The notes below the pieces were generated by a model that saw only the letters and a list, made by a program, of their open reading frames with translations, did not search any database and was not told where the DNA came from. From Tubiluchus corallicola (taxonomy: Eukaryota > Priapulida > Priapulimorpha > Priapulimorphida > Tubiluchidae), in NCBI GenBank assembly GCA_030141605.1, contig JAQGDQ010000443.1:64501-128500 (forward strand): 64,000 bases of DNA, given 5' to 3'. Below are positions 33,172 to 44,509 of this stretch, one piece after another. A program made the translations under genes and the position numbers. The first letter of the stretch is position 1. Every line of letters begins with the position of its first letter.

Positions 33172-35736
33172 GCAACAGGCTGCTTGTAGGATCGTATAAG
33201 CCTCCGTCTCTTAGTGACACAAACTTCACAAGTGATATGACTAAATCTCTTGACAAAGTATTAACATTCTACGATAACATAGCACTGGTCGGGGACTTTA
33301 ACTTCGATCTATTGAGACCAGAAAAAAAGTGGTCCCCTTGTTGAACTTTGTGATATTTTTGATCTCACAAATCTAGTCAAAGAACCCACCTGTTTTACCA
33401 AACGTTTTGAACCATCTCTTATTGACTTAGTATTAACCAACAGACCAAACTCTTTTGCCAAAACTCTTGTCTGTTATACTGGATTAAGTGATGTCCACAA
33501 GCAGGTTTTCAGTGTAATGAAAACTCACTTGAAATCGAAGCCAAATGGAACAGCCAAATACAGGTGCTACAAAAACCGTGATCAGGATGAACTGGTCCAT
33601 GAAGTCATATCTGCCCCTTTCCATGTTGCATCAATATTCGATCATATAGACGATGCATGCTGGATGACCACCAAGTTACTAACTGACATTGTGAACCAGC
33701 ACATTCCAGTCAAGGAAAGAAAACTGAAACGGCAAAAGGCACCATGCATGAACGGGAAGTTAAGAAAGGAACTAAACTACAAGAACAATCTGAAACGCAT
33801 TTGGGAAAGATAAAGAACTAAACGAAATTGGAACAAATATCGTGTTCAACGAAACAAGGTCACTGCCTTGAAAGGGCAGGCCATTACAAACTATTTTATT
33901 GAAAGGTGTACCGGGGGGCCGAAATCAAAGGACTTTTGGCCAACCATCAAACCTTTCTTGAGTAAAAATTCAAAATCTGGGCAAGATATTTGCCTCCTGG
34001 AAAATGATTCTATCGTATCTGACCCTAAGTTAGTCTGTGATTTGCTCAATGATCATTTCTCTAAAGTAGCAAAGGACATCGATAGAGAACTTTCAGAGGA
34101 CGAGATTCAGAATCATCCAAGTGTTCTGAAATTTAGAGAAAACTTGAAAGACACTGAAAATTTTGATTTCAAGCCTGTTTCACAGGATCAGGTAAATAAG
34201 TACCTCAGTGCCATTGGTAACAAAAAGGCGATTGGCCTTGACAATATTCCTGTAAAAATTCTGAAACTAGTCAAAGAGGCCTCTCTGCCTCAATTAACTC
34301 TCGTAAATCAGATGTTTGACTGTTCAGTTTTTCCAGCTGAATTTAAGCATGCTCGCGTCACCCCAGTGTTCAAAAAAGATGATGCGTTGAACAAGAAAAA
34401 CTACCGTCCAGTCAGTGTTCTTCCTATAGCTTCAAAGGTGTTTGAGAGAGCCATGGTGGACCAGCTTGGCGACCATATGTCCCGACACTTTCACCCACTC
34501 TTGTCAGCCTACCGTAGTGGATACAACTGCCAGTCGGCACTGTTAGGGTTAACCGAAGAGTGGAGGAAGGTAGTGGATGCCGGTAACTATGTTGGTGCCA
34601 TCCTGATGGATCTTTCAAAGGCTTTTGACAGCCTTCCACACAATTTATTGTTGGAAAAGTTAAGCTGCTATAATTTATCAGAAAATGCTGTAAATTTGAA
34701 CAAAAGCTACTTTACTGACAGAAAACAACTTGTTCAGATCGGGAACGTCCAGAGCTCACCCCTTCCTATGGATAAAGGCGTTCCTCAGGGATCTTTAACT
34801 GGACCTGTACTTTTTAATTGTTTTATTAATGATATCTCCCATTTTGTCAGTAAATCCACCTTGTACAACTACACTGATGATAATACTGTTTCCTACTCCA
34901 GTAAATCATTTAATGATATGAAACAAACCTTAGAGGTTGAAAGTAATGCACTGGTCGACTGGTTTGCTTCCAACCAGATGGAAGCAAATCCGGGGAAGTT
35001 TCAGGGGATTGCTGTGGGCAAAATTACACACCACCTGAAACCTACTTTCAACATCAAAGGAGCGGATATTGAATGTACAGATGAGGTGAAACTTCTTGGT
35101 GTAAATATAGACTATCGCCTGAATTTTGACTTGCACATTTCAGCCCTGTGCAAAAAAGCAGCTAAACAGATTAATGTTCTACGCCGTATTGGGCGAAACT
35201 TGTCGGTAAAATGTCGAAAACTCATCTACCTTTCGTTTATCAAGTCGAATTTTAATTTCTGCCCTGTAATCTGGCATTTCTGTAGTAAATCAAATAGCCA
35301 GAAGTTAGAGCGTTTGAATTTCAGAGCGCTCCGTCTAGTTTATAATGATTTCGAAAGTACCTACGAAAATCTATTGTTTAAAGACAATTTTGTGTCTCTT
35401 CAACTTCAGAGACAACGTCTCATTGCTATCGAAGTATTCAAGATTTTGTCCAAAAATTGCCCGTCCTATCTCTATGGACTGATAGAGGAACGAAAGCAAA
35501 ACCGCTACTTCCTCAGAAAAATAAACACTGCAGAACACCCTACATATGATGGTGTTACATATGGCAAGAAAAGTTTCTCCTATTATGGAGCCACATTGTG
35601 GAATGAATTACCAAACTGTCTTCGAATGGCCGAAAATCTTGGGGAATTTAAACGTCTAATTAACTCATGGACTGGTGTATCATGTAAATGTGCCATTTGT
35701 AAATTCAGCGAACTTCCCAATTTTGTTAAGTCATAA
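33172..35736 (+). pseudogene. LINE pol: endonuclease C-terminus plus reverse transcriptase
   Basis: Once encoded the protein that nicks target DNA and copies the element RNA. The endonuclease part shows VGSYKPPS, then VGDFNFDLL (33287-33313) and SLIDLVLTN. The usual SDHH-type motif reads LSDVH, so a catalytic-region residue is altered. A +1 frame change occurs at an A7 run (33322-33328) and an in-frame TAA at 33811-33813. From 33868 a 622-residue frame is open to 35736 with, by residue, NYRPVSVLP (179-187), MDLSKAFDSLP (247-257), GVPQGSLTGP (304-313) and YTDDNT (335-340). Both catalytic Asp are kept, although Tyr-Thr-Asp-Asp replaces the common YADD. Length and motif order match CR1-like RT. 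Not intact, so not autonomous as read; the frameshift in a homopolymer might be a sequencing error. Confidence 0.85.
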
Positions 35737-36006
35737 TTAAATGCTGAATGTGTTGGCAAGAAAAATTTTTATTGACCTAGATAGCTTTTTGTGTAAATTT
35801 TAGAAAATGTTACTGCCTAAAATTTTACTGTCTCAAATTTTTACTGTCTTCATGTAGTTATGAATTTTTCTCTGCTGGTATCCAAAAGATTTTAAGAAGT
35901 ACATATTATTACCATGTTATCGCTCATATACATTATGTTTGATATGGGTTTACGAGCTTTAAGCTCATGTTTTACAAATATGTACTGTTTTATATCATAC
36001 CGATGA

Positions 36007-36050
36007 AAATAAATATTATCTTATCTTATCTTTATCTTATCTTATTTGCA
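36007..36050 (+). repeat. (TTATC)n 3' tail of the LINE
   Basis: aaaataaata is followed by tatcttatcttatctttatcttatc, a pentamer repeat with one slip. Short-repeat tails in place of poly-A are known for CR1-group elements. Confidence 0.85.
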
Positions 36051-38308
36051 ACAGTCTTGTTCGCGTCTTTTGCTTTACTAATCTGTATCTGATCACTCAT
36101 GTGTCAAGACGATCAGCACAAGAACCTCAGTGATTCTGATTTTTTAAAAAGTCTGTATTTCAATTACTCCAGCCTGTGTGTGTCTGCTGTACGATTCTTA
36201 GAAACATTATAACACGTTATCAGAGTGAACAAATCTGACGCGCTCAAGTACGTATTAAGAATCAATTTAGTGTCCCATCACGCAATTTAATTCAAATCAT
36301 AGGGCCGGTTTATAGCACCAAGCTTTATTGTTCGAAATTCACTGGAAATTAATAGATTTTGCACGAGGTGGCTCGAATAGTGAATTTGTGGGTATGAAAA
36401 TGACTATTTCATCTGCAGGAGGTAGTCATGATGGTGATCCTTATTTCCGGTTTGTGGAATGACTTCATTTGTACCTGATTGAGTTGCAATTAAATGTAAT
36501 TAAACAACAATTTAGCTCACTATGCTTATATATGCTGATCCACGAATATGTGACAAATACGAACTAAGTTAAGAAAAGGCTAGTTAGAAAAAATCTAAAC
36601 TGCTTGGTACATAGTGAACTTCTTTCATTAATTGTGGCTTTTTTATAATTATTATTTTTATTATTTATTGTATTTTAGACATTTGAAGTCCATAAAACAA
36701 GAATAAAAATAAGGCACAAGTGAAAATGCACAGAGTTAGTTTACAAAATTACAAGAATGTGTCAGTTAGAACAGGTATACAAAATTCTTTGCCAGGACTT
36801 AAAAATGTTCGATCTAAAAATTATATCAGCATTGTACAGCAACTTATTAATCGCTTGTCCACACCTGTTTTTTCAGCTACAGTGATTGACACCCGTGCAT
36901 TTTTTCTTCTTCGTCTTCCCGTTTAGAATTTATCACTACGGTCACTGGACACAACATAACCCAGGCGCGTACATGCATAATTTGCAAATTATGAGACGTG
37001 ATAAATTAATTTAATTTGTCGTGGCGTCTCATTTTAATGTAACAAATTTGTAATGAATTTCGTGTCTATTAATTAGTATTTACAGTAATATTATTATATA
37101 AATTTTTGAACCTCAAGAAGGTGCAACATTGCACATCTCTATCCTAAAACAGATGAAAATTGTAATAAAAATGTAATAAAACTCTTGCAAAGAGTGTAAG
37201 AGCACGCCGAAAGCGCTATATTTTCCTATTACAATTCAAGTTTAAAAGTCATAGTTATTTAATGAGTAAACCCAACATGCCTGCATTAAATGTTATTGCA
37301 CTATTTCAAGTATAGCATTCGGCTACGCTTGATATCATTTTTACTCATTCACTTTATTTGGGCCAATAACTTACCCTGGTCTCATGAGTCAAGTACGTAA
37401 TGGGGTCTCTTTATGACCCTCGTAAAACTCGAATCATTTAATCGTTTGCGATCTTCCATAGGGCAGAGTCGCTTTTTGACAAGCTCTGCAATGCTGGGCT
37501 ATAATGAAACTCGTAACAGAACTTGCGTTTCTGCTTGTATTTGTAATGCAGATTTTGTTTTTTATTTTTACACTGCAAACTTTCATTCGCCGTTTTGCCG
37601 ATAAAATGCACCCCGGAAAATTCAGAGTAGTACTAAATTAGTTTGCTGTTAACGAATCAATCCTAGATGGTGCGTGAGGGCTTACTTGGATAATGGAACA
37701 TGAGCACCAAGATACAAAAATGCAAAATAACATACGATGTAAATTTCTAGTTAAACGAAAAACATAAAAAGGCTGAAGCAATGAAAGTGCCAAAGATAAA
37801 AGAATTATTGGTAACTGTAGAGGTCTGCAGAAAAAGCCTTCCTTCAATAAAATGCTAAACGAATTTGGCCTTACAAGTAAGATCCCAGTTTGACAGCAAC
37901 GTCAACAAGATATAGATTGTTGTCAGCGAATGTAAACGACAGTGTCATAAATGACAACTTACCACAGAATTTGTGAATGTTTTTAGCCAGTTTGTCATTG
38001 AGTTAAAGCGCTAGACTGAAAGCAAAGAGAAATGCAGAGGAAGAACAATGAGATAAGGAAGACTGCTCAACTGAAATAAAATAATATTGATAGTAAACAT
38101 CTATCCGTGCAAGCTATTCATATTAACATGGAGTCGAGTGCACTAGTAATTATTATTGTTCAGCGTTAGAAAGATTTTCTTGCTTTTATAAACTAAACTC
38201 ATTTCTAAACAATTAATTAAACTGAGCAAGCGGCGCTTTAACTGCTTTAAGAATAAACGTACTTCTTGTTTTAGAAAAAAAGCGGAATAGAAAAAAATTG
38301 TTTATACT
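36051..38308. other. Non-coding stretch, nothing recognised
   Basis: No gene, RNA or repeat that I can support in 2.2 kb. Confidence 0.4.
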
Positions 38309-38440
38309 GTTTCCAATGCACTCGGTTATTCTTTTTGTGCTGCTATTCCTATTGATTGTTTGCAGGCTGTTCGGCAGGTGGAAACGCAACCGCATGCCAC
38401 ATAAAAGTGACTTTACTCACTCATTTGAGCAACTTTGCTG
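38309..38440 (+). repeat. Dispersed repeat family D, copy 1
   Basis: Ordered similarity to 49580-49735: caatgca.tcg.ttat, ttctttttgtgctgctattc / tactctttttatgcagctattc, ggctgttc.gcaggtggaaacgca and gactttactcact / cacttaactcact. No frame; type unknown. Confidence 0.6.
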
Positions 38441-38809
38441 AAATTGAGCGCATGCGTGTAGTTTAGAAGCTCAACTGAGTAACAAATAAGTTTATACTGA
38501 GTTCACACATTAAGTATTAAAATACAAGTTTTCGTTAAGTTGTGGTTCCAGTTGAATCGGCTAGTAAAGACATTCGGTTTTGGATTTCGGTGAGAATTCG
38601 GTTTTCACAACTTAATAATCATGTACTTAGCCACGGTTGTAAGGACACTACTGGAAATATTGTTAGTGAAAATTGTTAGTGTGGATATCACAGTGTAAAT
38701 ATTCACCATTGTCTGTTTGATTGCCCTTTATATATTACAAGCAGACGTCAACTCCATCAAAATCTCTATGATTTATTTACTCATAATACCATTGCTGTTA
38801 ATTTCATTC
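38441..38809. other. Non-coding spacer
   Basis: Nothing supportable. Confidence 0.35.
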
Positions 38810-38862
38810 ACAGTATAATGTATCCACAGTATTCACAGTATTCACAGTATAATTCACAGGAT
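38810..38862. repeat. 9-bp tandem repeat (TATTCACAG)n
   Basis: tattcacag-type units are repeated three to four times with indels. Confidence 0.75.
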
Positions 38863-39249
38863 AAAATATCAACTCTCCTATTTGGTAATCCGCAACTAGA
38901 CCACGTTCAAAATGTTCTCATATTTAAATTAGTGTAGAGATATGTTAAGGAGACCAAAAGGTGGAAATTGGTCAATATGCAGTACTTTACAGTTTAAATT
39001 AGTTAGAAATTAGCTAACTGACAGAGTATAATGCATTTGTTCTCATGTAATATCCCCCGATGCTTTATTGTCAATTAGTTCTGTATATATTTTGTAATTT
39101 TCGATGTACTTACAAGACCGAGGTACAAATCAGTTTTACTTAGACTGTTCACATTAGATTTTACAACATAACAAATAAAAACGTGCTTATAACTGAAAAA
39201 GGTATTCGGTTATTCGTGTGCCGAAAGTGAAAGTGATTATTCGTGAAAG
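38863..39249. other. Non-coding spacer
   Basis: Nothing supportable. Confidence 0.35.
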
Positions 39250-39530
39250 TTTTTTGTGCAGGTGGCGAGTGTTTGTGCCTGGTGTCAATCTGGTAATCTT
39301 GTGCAGGTAGTGAGTGGTTGTGCCTGGTCTCAATCTGGTGATTTTGTGCAGGTCGCGAGTGATTGTGCCTGGTCTCAATCTGGCAATCAAGTGTAGTTAA
39401 CGAGTGGTTGTGCCTGGTTTCAGTCTGGTAATTTTGTGCAGTTAATAAGTGGTTATGCCTGGTTTCAATCTGGTAATCTTGTGCAGTTAATAAGTCTGGT
39501 TGTGCCTTGTTTCAATTTGGTAGTCTTGTA
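39250..39530. repeat. 45-bp minisatellite, 6 units
   Basis: gtgcag or a variant recurs at 39256, 39301, 39346, 39391, 39436 and 39481, exactly 45 bp apart. Each unit reads gtgcaggt..cgagtggttgtgcctgg..tcaatctggtaatctt. The period equals 15 codons, so a minus-strand frame carries a 15-residue repeat (IT-RLRPGT-x-T-x-x-LHK) through four units. No flanking exon signals. Confidence 0.9.
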
Positions 39531-40843
39531 CTAATGTAATGTAACTAACAAGAAAAAAGAACAGCGTTTTATTCAAAGCTATAGCAGGCAATGTGATCCC
39601 AAAGTTTATTCAGCTGTTCTGTATAAAAAGCGACCATGGCGTAGATCCATGACAGGTGCAGCCTTATAATAGATTTATAATTGCAATTAAAATTCTCGTG
39701 TGTATGTAATTAGATTGTTGTTGCATTACCAACGGCATCATCACGTCGTATTTAGCAGTCTGATATTTGTAATTTTGTTCTAGGTGTCAGAAATTAGGTG
39801 TCCGTGTCAGACAGATAACTGCTTATATGTAAAAACTTGTGAAAACTTTATTTTAGAATATTTGTAAAATCATTATGTATAGTGTCAGGATAACCTGCTG
39901 TTCTACCATGTCTATGAATAATTGTGTTACGGCGATGAAAAGTATATTATTTTTGGGCTTCTTTTATTAGCGTATTTTATGTGTTCTCATTTCTTCATAC
40001 TATCGTTTTATTGCTGTTACTGCTGTTGCTGTAACCACTGTAGTTGCCACCATTCGCCATCAACACTGCCATCACTACTATGAACCTCTATTCATTATTA
40101 TGTATCTATAAAAGTGTTTGTCTAAAACATAATTTCTTTATCAAAAATGGCCATCTATAAGTGTCAAATTTGTCTTCTAAAACATCAAGAAAACCGCGAG
40201 TGTTTAGAACATTTTGAGTCCAATATAGTGATCTATTTTCAAATTAACTACGTGCACATCAGATCTTGCTTACTCTCGATTACAAAAACGTTTGCTTAAA
40301 CATTATGTATACACGCAAATATACATTTTTGCAGTGGTTTTAACTCATGGAAGTTTTTTAAAGTTTTGATTAGCATATCGTGTAGAATATTGTTATCAAG
40401 AAGATGTTTTCAACATCTCTGAATGATGTTCACAACTATAATATGAAAAGAAGGAAGATTTTCACGTAAATTACCTGTTCGCTGATATAAAAACTGGCAG
40501 GCAGCGGTCCAAGAATATAGACCACAGACCAGGGCCATAAAACATGTCACCAATACATTAGAACAGGCAATGAAAGTCTCAAATCAAGATTTTTACCACT
40601 CTTAGCTGTCATAAATCTACTGGACTTTCTAGCGCCGAGCATTTTATGTTTTAGGCAGCCATTGTGTCTTTTCGTTTGAGCTGGTTTTACTGCTATAGCA
40701 TAGCGCAAGAAAATATTCTATTACCTCACACGAACTGAATCTAAAAGAACCACAATGAATGAACAGCGAGACGTGAATCATTGCTGTTTCTGGTCGATTA
40801 TACTGTATTATCTCCTCTTGCTTTTCCATCGAACCTTTAATAT
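39531..40843. other. Non-coding stretch, nothing recognised
   Basis: A short ctgttactgctgttgctg tract near 40011-40035. No gene. Confidence 0.4.
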
Positions 40844-40965
40844 TAGTGATGGGACGAGTACTCGGTATCGGTATTTAGAATCTGAAAAATCGAACACTAT
40901 CAGGAATCGGAATCGGATTCGGAGAAAAATCATCCGATCCTTAAAACGATTCCTTAACTTTTAAT
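40844..40965 (+). mobile_element. Possible hAT-like transposon end
   Basis: tagtgatgggacgagtactc followed by ggtatcgg and nested aatcggaatcggattcgg resembles 5' ends of some hAT-type MITEs (tagtg/cagtg-gatggg). No matching inverted end (cccatcacta) was found within reach, so this would be a solo or truncated end. Confidence 0.3.
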
Positions 40966-41404
40966 ACAGTAACAGAGCGTATCAGAACTAACAAGTGACC
41001 AGTATTGCCAGGTTTAGCATATTTAAAGTATTTTTAGAGACACTTTAATGTATAACACTGTACCAGGGAGTATGAAGTGTTTTTATTGTCTTATTACAAT
41101 CTTGTGCAATGATCGACTTCTACGGAATCTATACTCTCAGCACTTCTCGCTTCTCAGTCTGGTTCCAAATTGCCGAAAGTCGATTTCATGGTTCATATGG
41201 CTCTTTAGATAAACTAGAATAGCTATCTTTTGTTTGTCGGTAAAAATATCTTTAAGATACAACATTTTTTTCAGTATTTATTGCAAACCAAATTGGTACA
41301 TATTTCAACACAACTGTAATGAGAAAGTACTTTTTTACATAATGTTATCAAAGCTTGAGGGGCCCTAGATTGCAGTCTATGCTACCTGCAAGACAATCCG
41401 GCCT
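40966..41404. other. Non-coding spacer
   Basis: Nothing supportable. Confidence 0.35.
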
Positions 41405-41767
41405 ACGATGTTATAATGCAGAAGTTTGGGGTCACTTTGTTACACTTATCATACTTCTCCTGCACTGTTTCTTTTTGAACACCCTGTACAAAGCTCTTGA
41501 TTGTTGTTGGTTTACTTTTTTCTCAACTTTGACGCTGACTGTCAAAATTGAGCGGCGTGAACTTTTGCGATAGAAGTATTAGTGAAAAATTGAACGTAAT
41601 CACCTTGCAATGTGCTCAAAGCGTTGATTTCTGCTGGCTGCAGTAATGCTGTTCTAGGCCACAGCGTTGACAAAGTCATCAATACACTCTATTGTAAAGT
41701 CAGGAAGAAGATCAAACGGCAAGACTTAAAGCGCAGTGACAACAAGCAGCATAAAATATTTTTCAAG
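41405..41767 (+). mobile_element. Possible Tc1/mariner-like 5' fragment
   Basis: gaagtttggggtcacttt (41421-41438) resembles terminal sequences of Tc1/mariner-group elements, and ctttttgaacaccctgta (about 41472-41489) is a common element-end motif. From 41612 a frame reads LKALISAGCSNAVLGHSVDK, then a KVRKKIKRQDLKRSD region. The AGxSN-x-x-(L/I) followed by a basic linker recalls the N-terminal helix-turn-helix of such transposases. No catalytic DD(E/D) part follows, and the frame turns AT-rich after about 41770. Tentative. Confidence 0.3.
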
Positions 41768-42011
41768 TTAGTGGTCAATTCAATTCAATCCACCTTTTAT
41801 TTCAACAATAAAGTTGCCTTAGAATTCACTAAAAAAGATAAATTACTACACATACACAAACATACAAAATACTAACTCTTACCTAGTCAGGCCAGCACTA
41901 GGGTTCTCAAACATTATTGTAACTAACCTATCGTCTTTCAAGCAAACATACAGTACTCTTATCGAAAAATATAATTGTGTTGTTTAAAGGAACACATTTT
42001 AAAGTCCGATA

Positions 42012-42500
42012 AAAGGTGTACCTTTTAACACGATTAATACTGCAAAAGCGTTTCTGATAATTAAATAAATAGATTGAAAACTTAATTAACGGCGGACGAG
42101 CCTAACTGTTGATGATATCACAAAACTAACATAATTTTCAACAGCAAAAATATTCCACGAGCGAGTTGCACGTGTTTGTGAAAGAGAAAATTGGAGTACA
42201 GTGCTACTGTAAGATGTTGTGTCGTACTAAAACTAGGCACGCTTCAAGATAAATTCAAATTTCAAATTTATCGTTGTGCTCACACAAGAGCTGTCGAACG
42301 TGTGTAGTTCGTCGCAAACTAACACATCTGAACTGAAAGATACAGCACCTGTTTTTGTGCAATGCGTTTCCGAAATGCAGGCGTTAGTGCCCGTCTAACT
42401 AGCGAATGGCGACATGCATGTAACAATGAAAAACTAGTGGAGCGAACGCGAAATTGTGCTTGTGTGGTAATAATTCTTCACAAACGCTTCAATCACAAAA
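42012..42500 (+). repeat. Dispersed repeat family C, copy 2
   Basis: Same block order as 31141-31685 without the internal duplication and (AAAAT)n tract, so those arose in copy 1 after dispersal. No coding frame. Confidence 0.6.
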
Positions 42501-42632
42501 CTGCTTCGCACAGGAATAGAGTGGTTGAGAGCTGACAAGCGGAAAATACAAAATTGATATAAAATTGCAATCAAGTATTAAAATAACTACATCAAGTGAA
42601 GTTAATAGGCGAAGGATTTGATTTAACTTTAT

Positions 42633-42655
42633 ATCGGGTGTTTCAAAAATCCCTT
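42633..42655 (+). mobile_element. Solo terminal-repeat-like motif
   Basis: tatcgggtgtttcaaaaatc resembles left ends of mariner-type elements (ta-c-gggtgt-ycaaaa). No reverse partner seen downstream. Confidence 0.2.
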
Positions 42656-44273
42656 ATTGTTTTCAAAAAATTGTTAAAAATTAGCAGCATTTACACCAAG
42701 AATCAAATTTCAATTTTGTTACTGAATCTCTGAGACTTTTGTGGCATCAAACCTGAGTTCTACCTCTACATACGTCTGTATACTGTATACCACGGCGCTG
42801 TTGTCCATATATTGTTATAATCATGCAACGTTTTTATATCGCTGCTCTAAAGTCAGCGTGGCAGCAGAAGCAAAAGCAGACTCAAAAAGATTATCACTTC
42901 CTGAGTTTACCACAAAATGAACACCTTTGGCCGATTTTCTGCAAAGAAAATTGAAAACCAGAATAGTGTAAGTTAAGAAACATCCTATACACGCGCTTCT
43001 CAATTTTGTCGTCAATTAAGGAATTATGAAACTCTTTGACGGCGGATGATTTTAAGTTAATACAAAATAAATGGAAAGGGGGACGTAAAAAGACGGATGC
43101 AGGAACAAAATCATTTTTATTTTAAAAGATGCCAAATTGTTCAGAAAAGTAATCGAGCCAAGGCATCCACTTCATAATCTGCTACCTCCAAAAAGAAAAA
43201 CGGAACGTCTTAGAACGCAGAAAGACTTAGTGCTTGTTTTCTAGACCCAAATCTAAGACAAAAAGGTAACTAATACTTTTATAAATAGATGTATTTTTAG
43301 ATGTAGATTACCACTAATTTTCATCTTTTACTTGTCTTTTAGTTTTATTTTCATTTTAAATTTATTTAATACCAAAATTTTACTTTGTTTTATAAACATT
43401 TTAGTGCCCAGGAATTTGTTTTAAATAAAGGTCTTATTTGATGTATTGTAAGTTTATTTGTATTTTAAATTGAAAGGTATTACTGACTTACTTGCTTACT
43501 TATTTACTAATTCGCGTTAAAAACAGATCAAACACTCGAACTACAAGAGCCACACCACTCAGACCACAAAACACCTCAGTAACAAATTCACATTGATGCT
43601 AACAGTTATCACGTAGGTCTATGATAATCACATATACAATTTGAAGATTTCTGCTACAAAAGTTATTCAAACTGGCTTTGTTTCAGTATTGTATTGATTT
43701 AAAACAGAAAAACCTTTGCGATGATAACACCTTATTGGCGTGATATATCGACTCACTGCACATCCATATTTAATCATAGTTAAACAGTCTGGTGTTGGCT
43801 AATGCGTGTAAAGAGTATGTCTAGATGACTGTAACTGTGTAAACATAAGAGTCATTGAAAACTTGAGTACACTTGTTGAAGAAGCTCTTGACAATATTAA
43901 GCAGGCAAGCTACATAGTATGATGCATGTGTGCAAGCAAATAAACAGATAAATTTGCTGTTCCAGAAAAATTGGATATTTAGTTACAAGCAAATTCGTTG
44001 TTTAGTGTTAAATATAAAGACATTTACACCAGGATATAACACTAACATATAAAGACAAAAGATCAGCGTATTTCGGTGAAAATCAGAAAACTTCAGGGTA
44101 AAAGTTATTTTAAAAACAAATTCAAAATGTGTCGCGCGTACACATTTTTTATTCCTTGTTGTTAGTCTTCACGCCATTCGACAAATTTGGCATCCTCTAA
44201 GTCAGGCTTACTTTTGCATTTGGTGGAATGAGTTTTTAAACTTCACAACACGGAGAAAGTGAAAGAGCGAAAG

Positions 44274-44274
<1 letters not shown>
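42656..44274. other. Non-coding stretch, nothing recognised
   Basis: No supportable feature. Confidence 0.4.
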
Positions 44275-44311
<37 letters not shown>

Positions 44312-44360
44312 GGGAAGGGTCGGAGGGAGGGAGACAGGGAGAGAGAGAGGGGGAGCAAGG

Positions 44361-44415
<55 letters not shown>

Positions 44416-44509
44416 GAAAGGCGAAGCTGGGAGGCTGTGGGAGAGCAAACGAGAGAAAGAGAGGGAGGGACGAAGGGAGGGAGACAAGGAGAGAGAACAG
44501 AGAGGCGAG
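44275..44509. repeat. (TA)n and (GA)n purine-rich low-complexity block
   Basis: A ta run (44275-44296), then ga/gg/gaga runs with gggagg interruptions. The minus-strand Ser/Leu/Pro frame over it is an artefact. Confidence 0.9.

Larger units (their letters stand above)
33158..36050 (+). mobile_element. 5'-truncated CR1/Jockey-type non-LTR retrotransposon
   Basis: About 2.9 kb: the C-terminal part of an AP-like endonuclease, a complete RT core and C-terminal region, a 3' untranslated part (35737-36010), then AATAAA and a TTATC repeat tail. ORF1 and the endonuclease N-terminus are absent, which is typical of truncated target-primed insertions. No target duplication can be defined because the 5' side is a microsatellite and the 3' side a repeat tail. 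Clade assignment (CR1/L2 group) rests on motif style only. Confidence 0.85.

Noticed and set aside
34424-35136. Minus-strand frames inside the LINE
   Set aside because: Shadows of the plus-strand reverse transcriptase.
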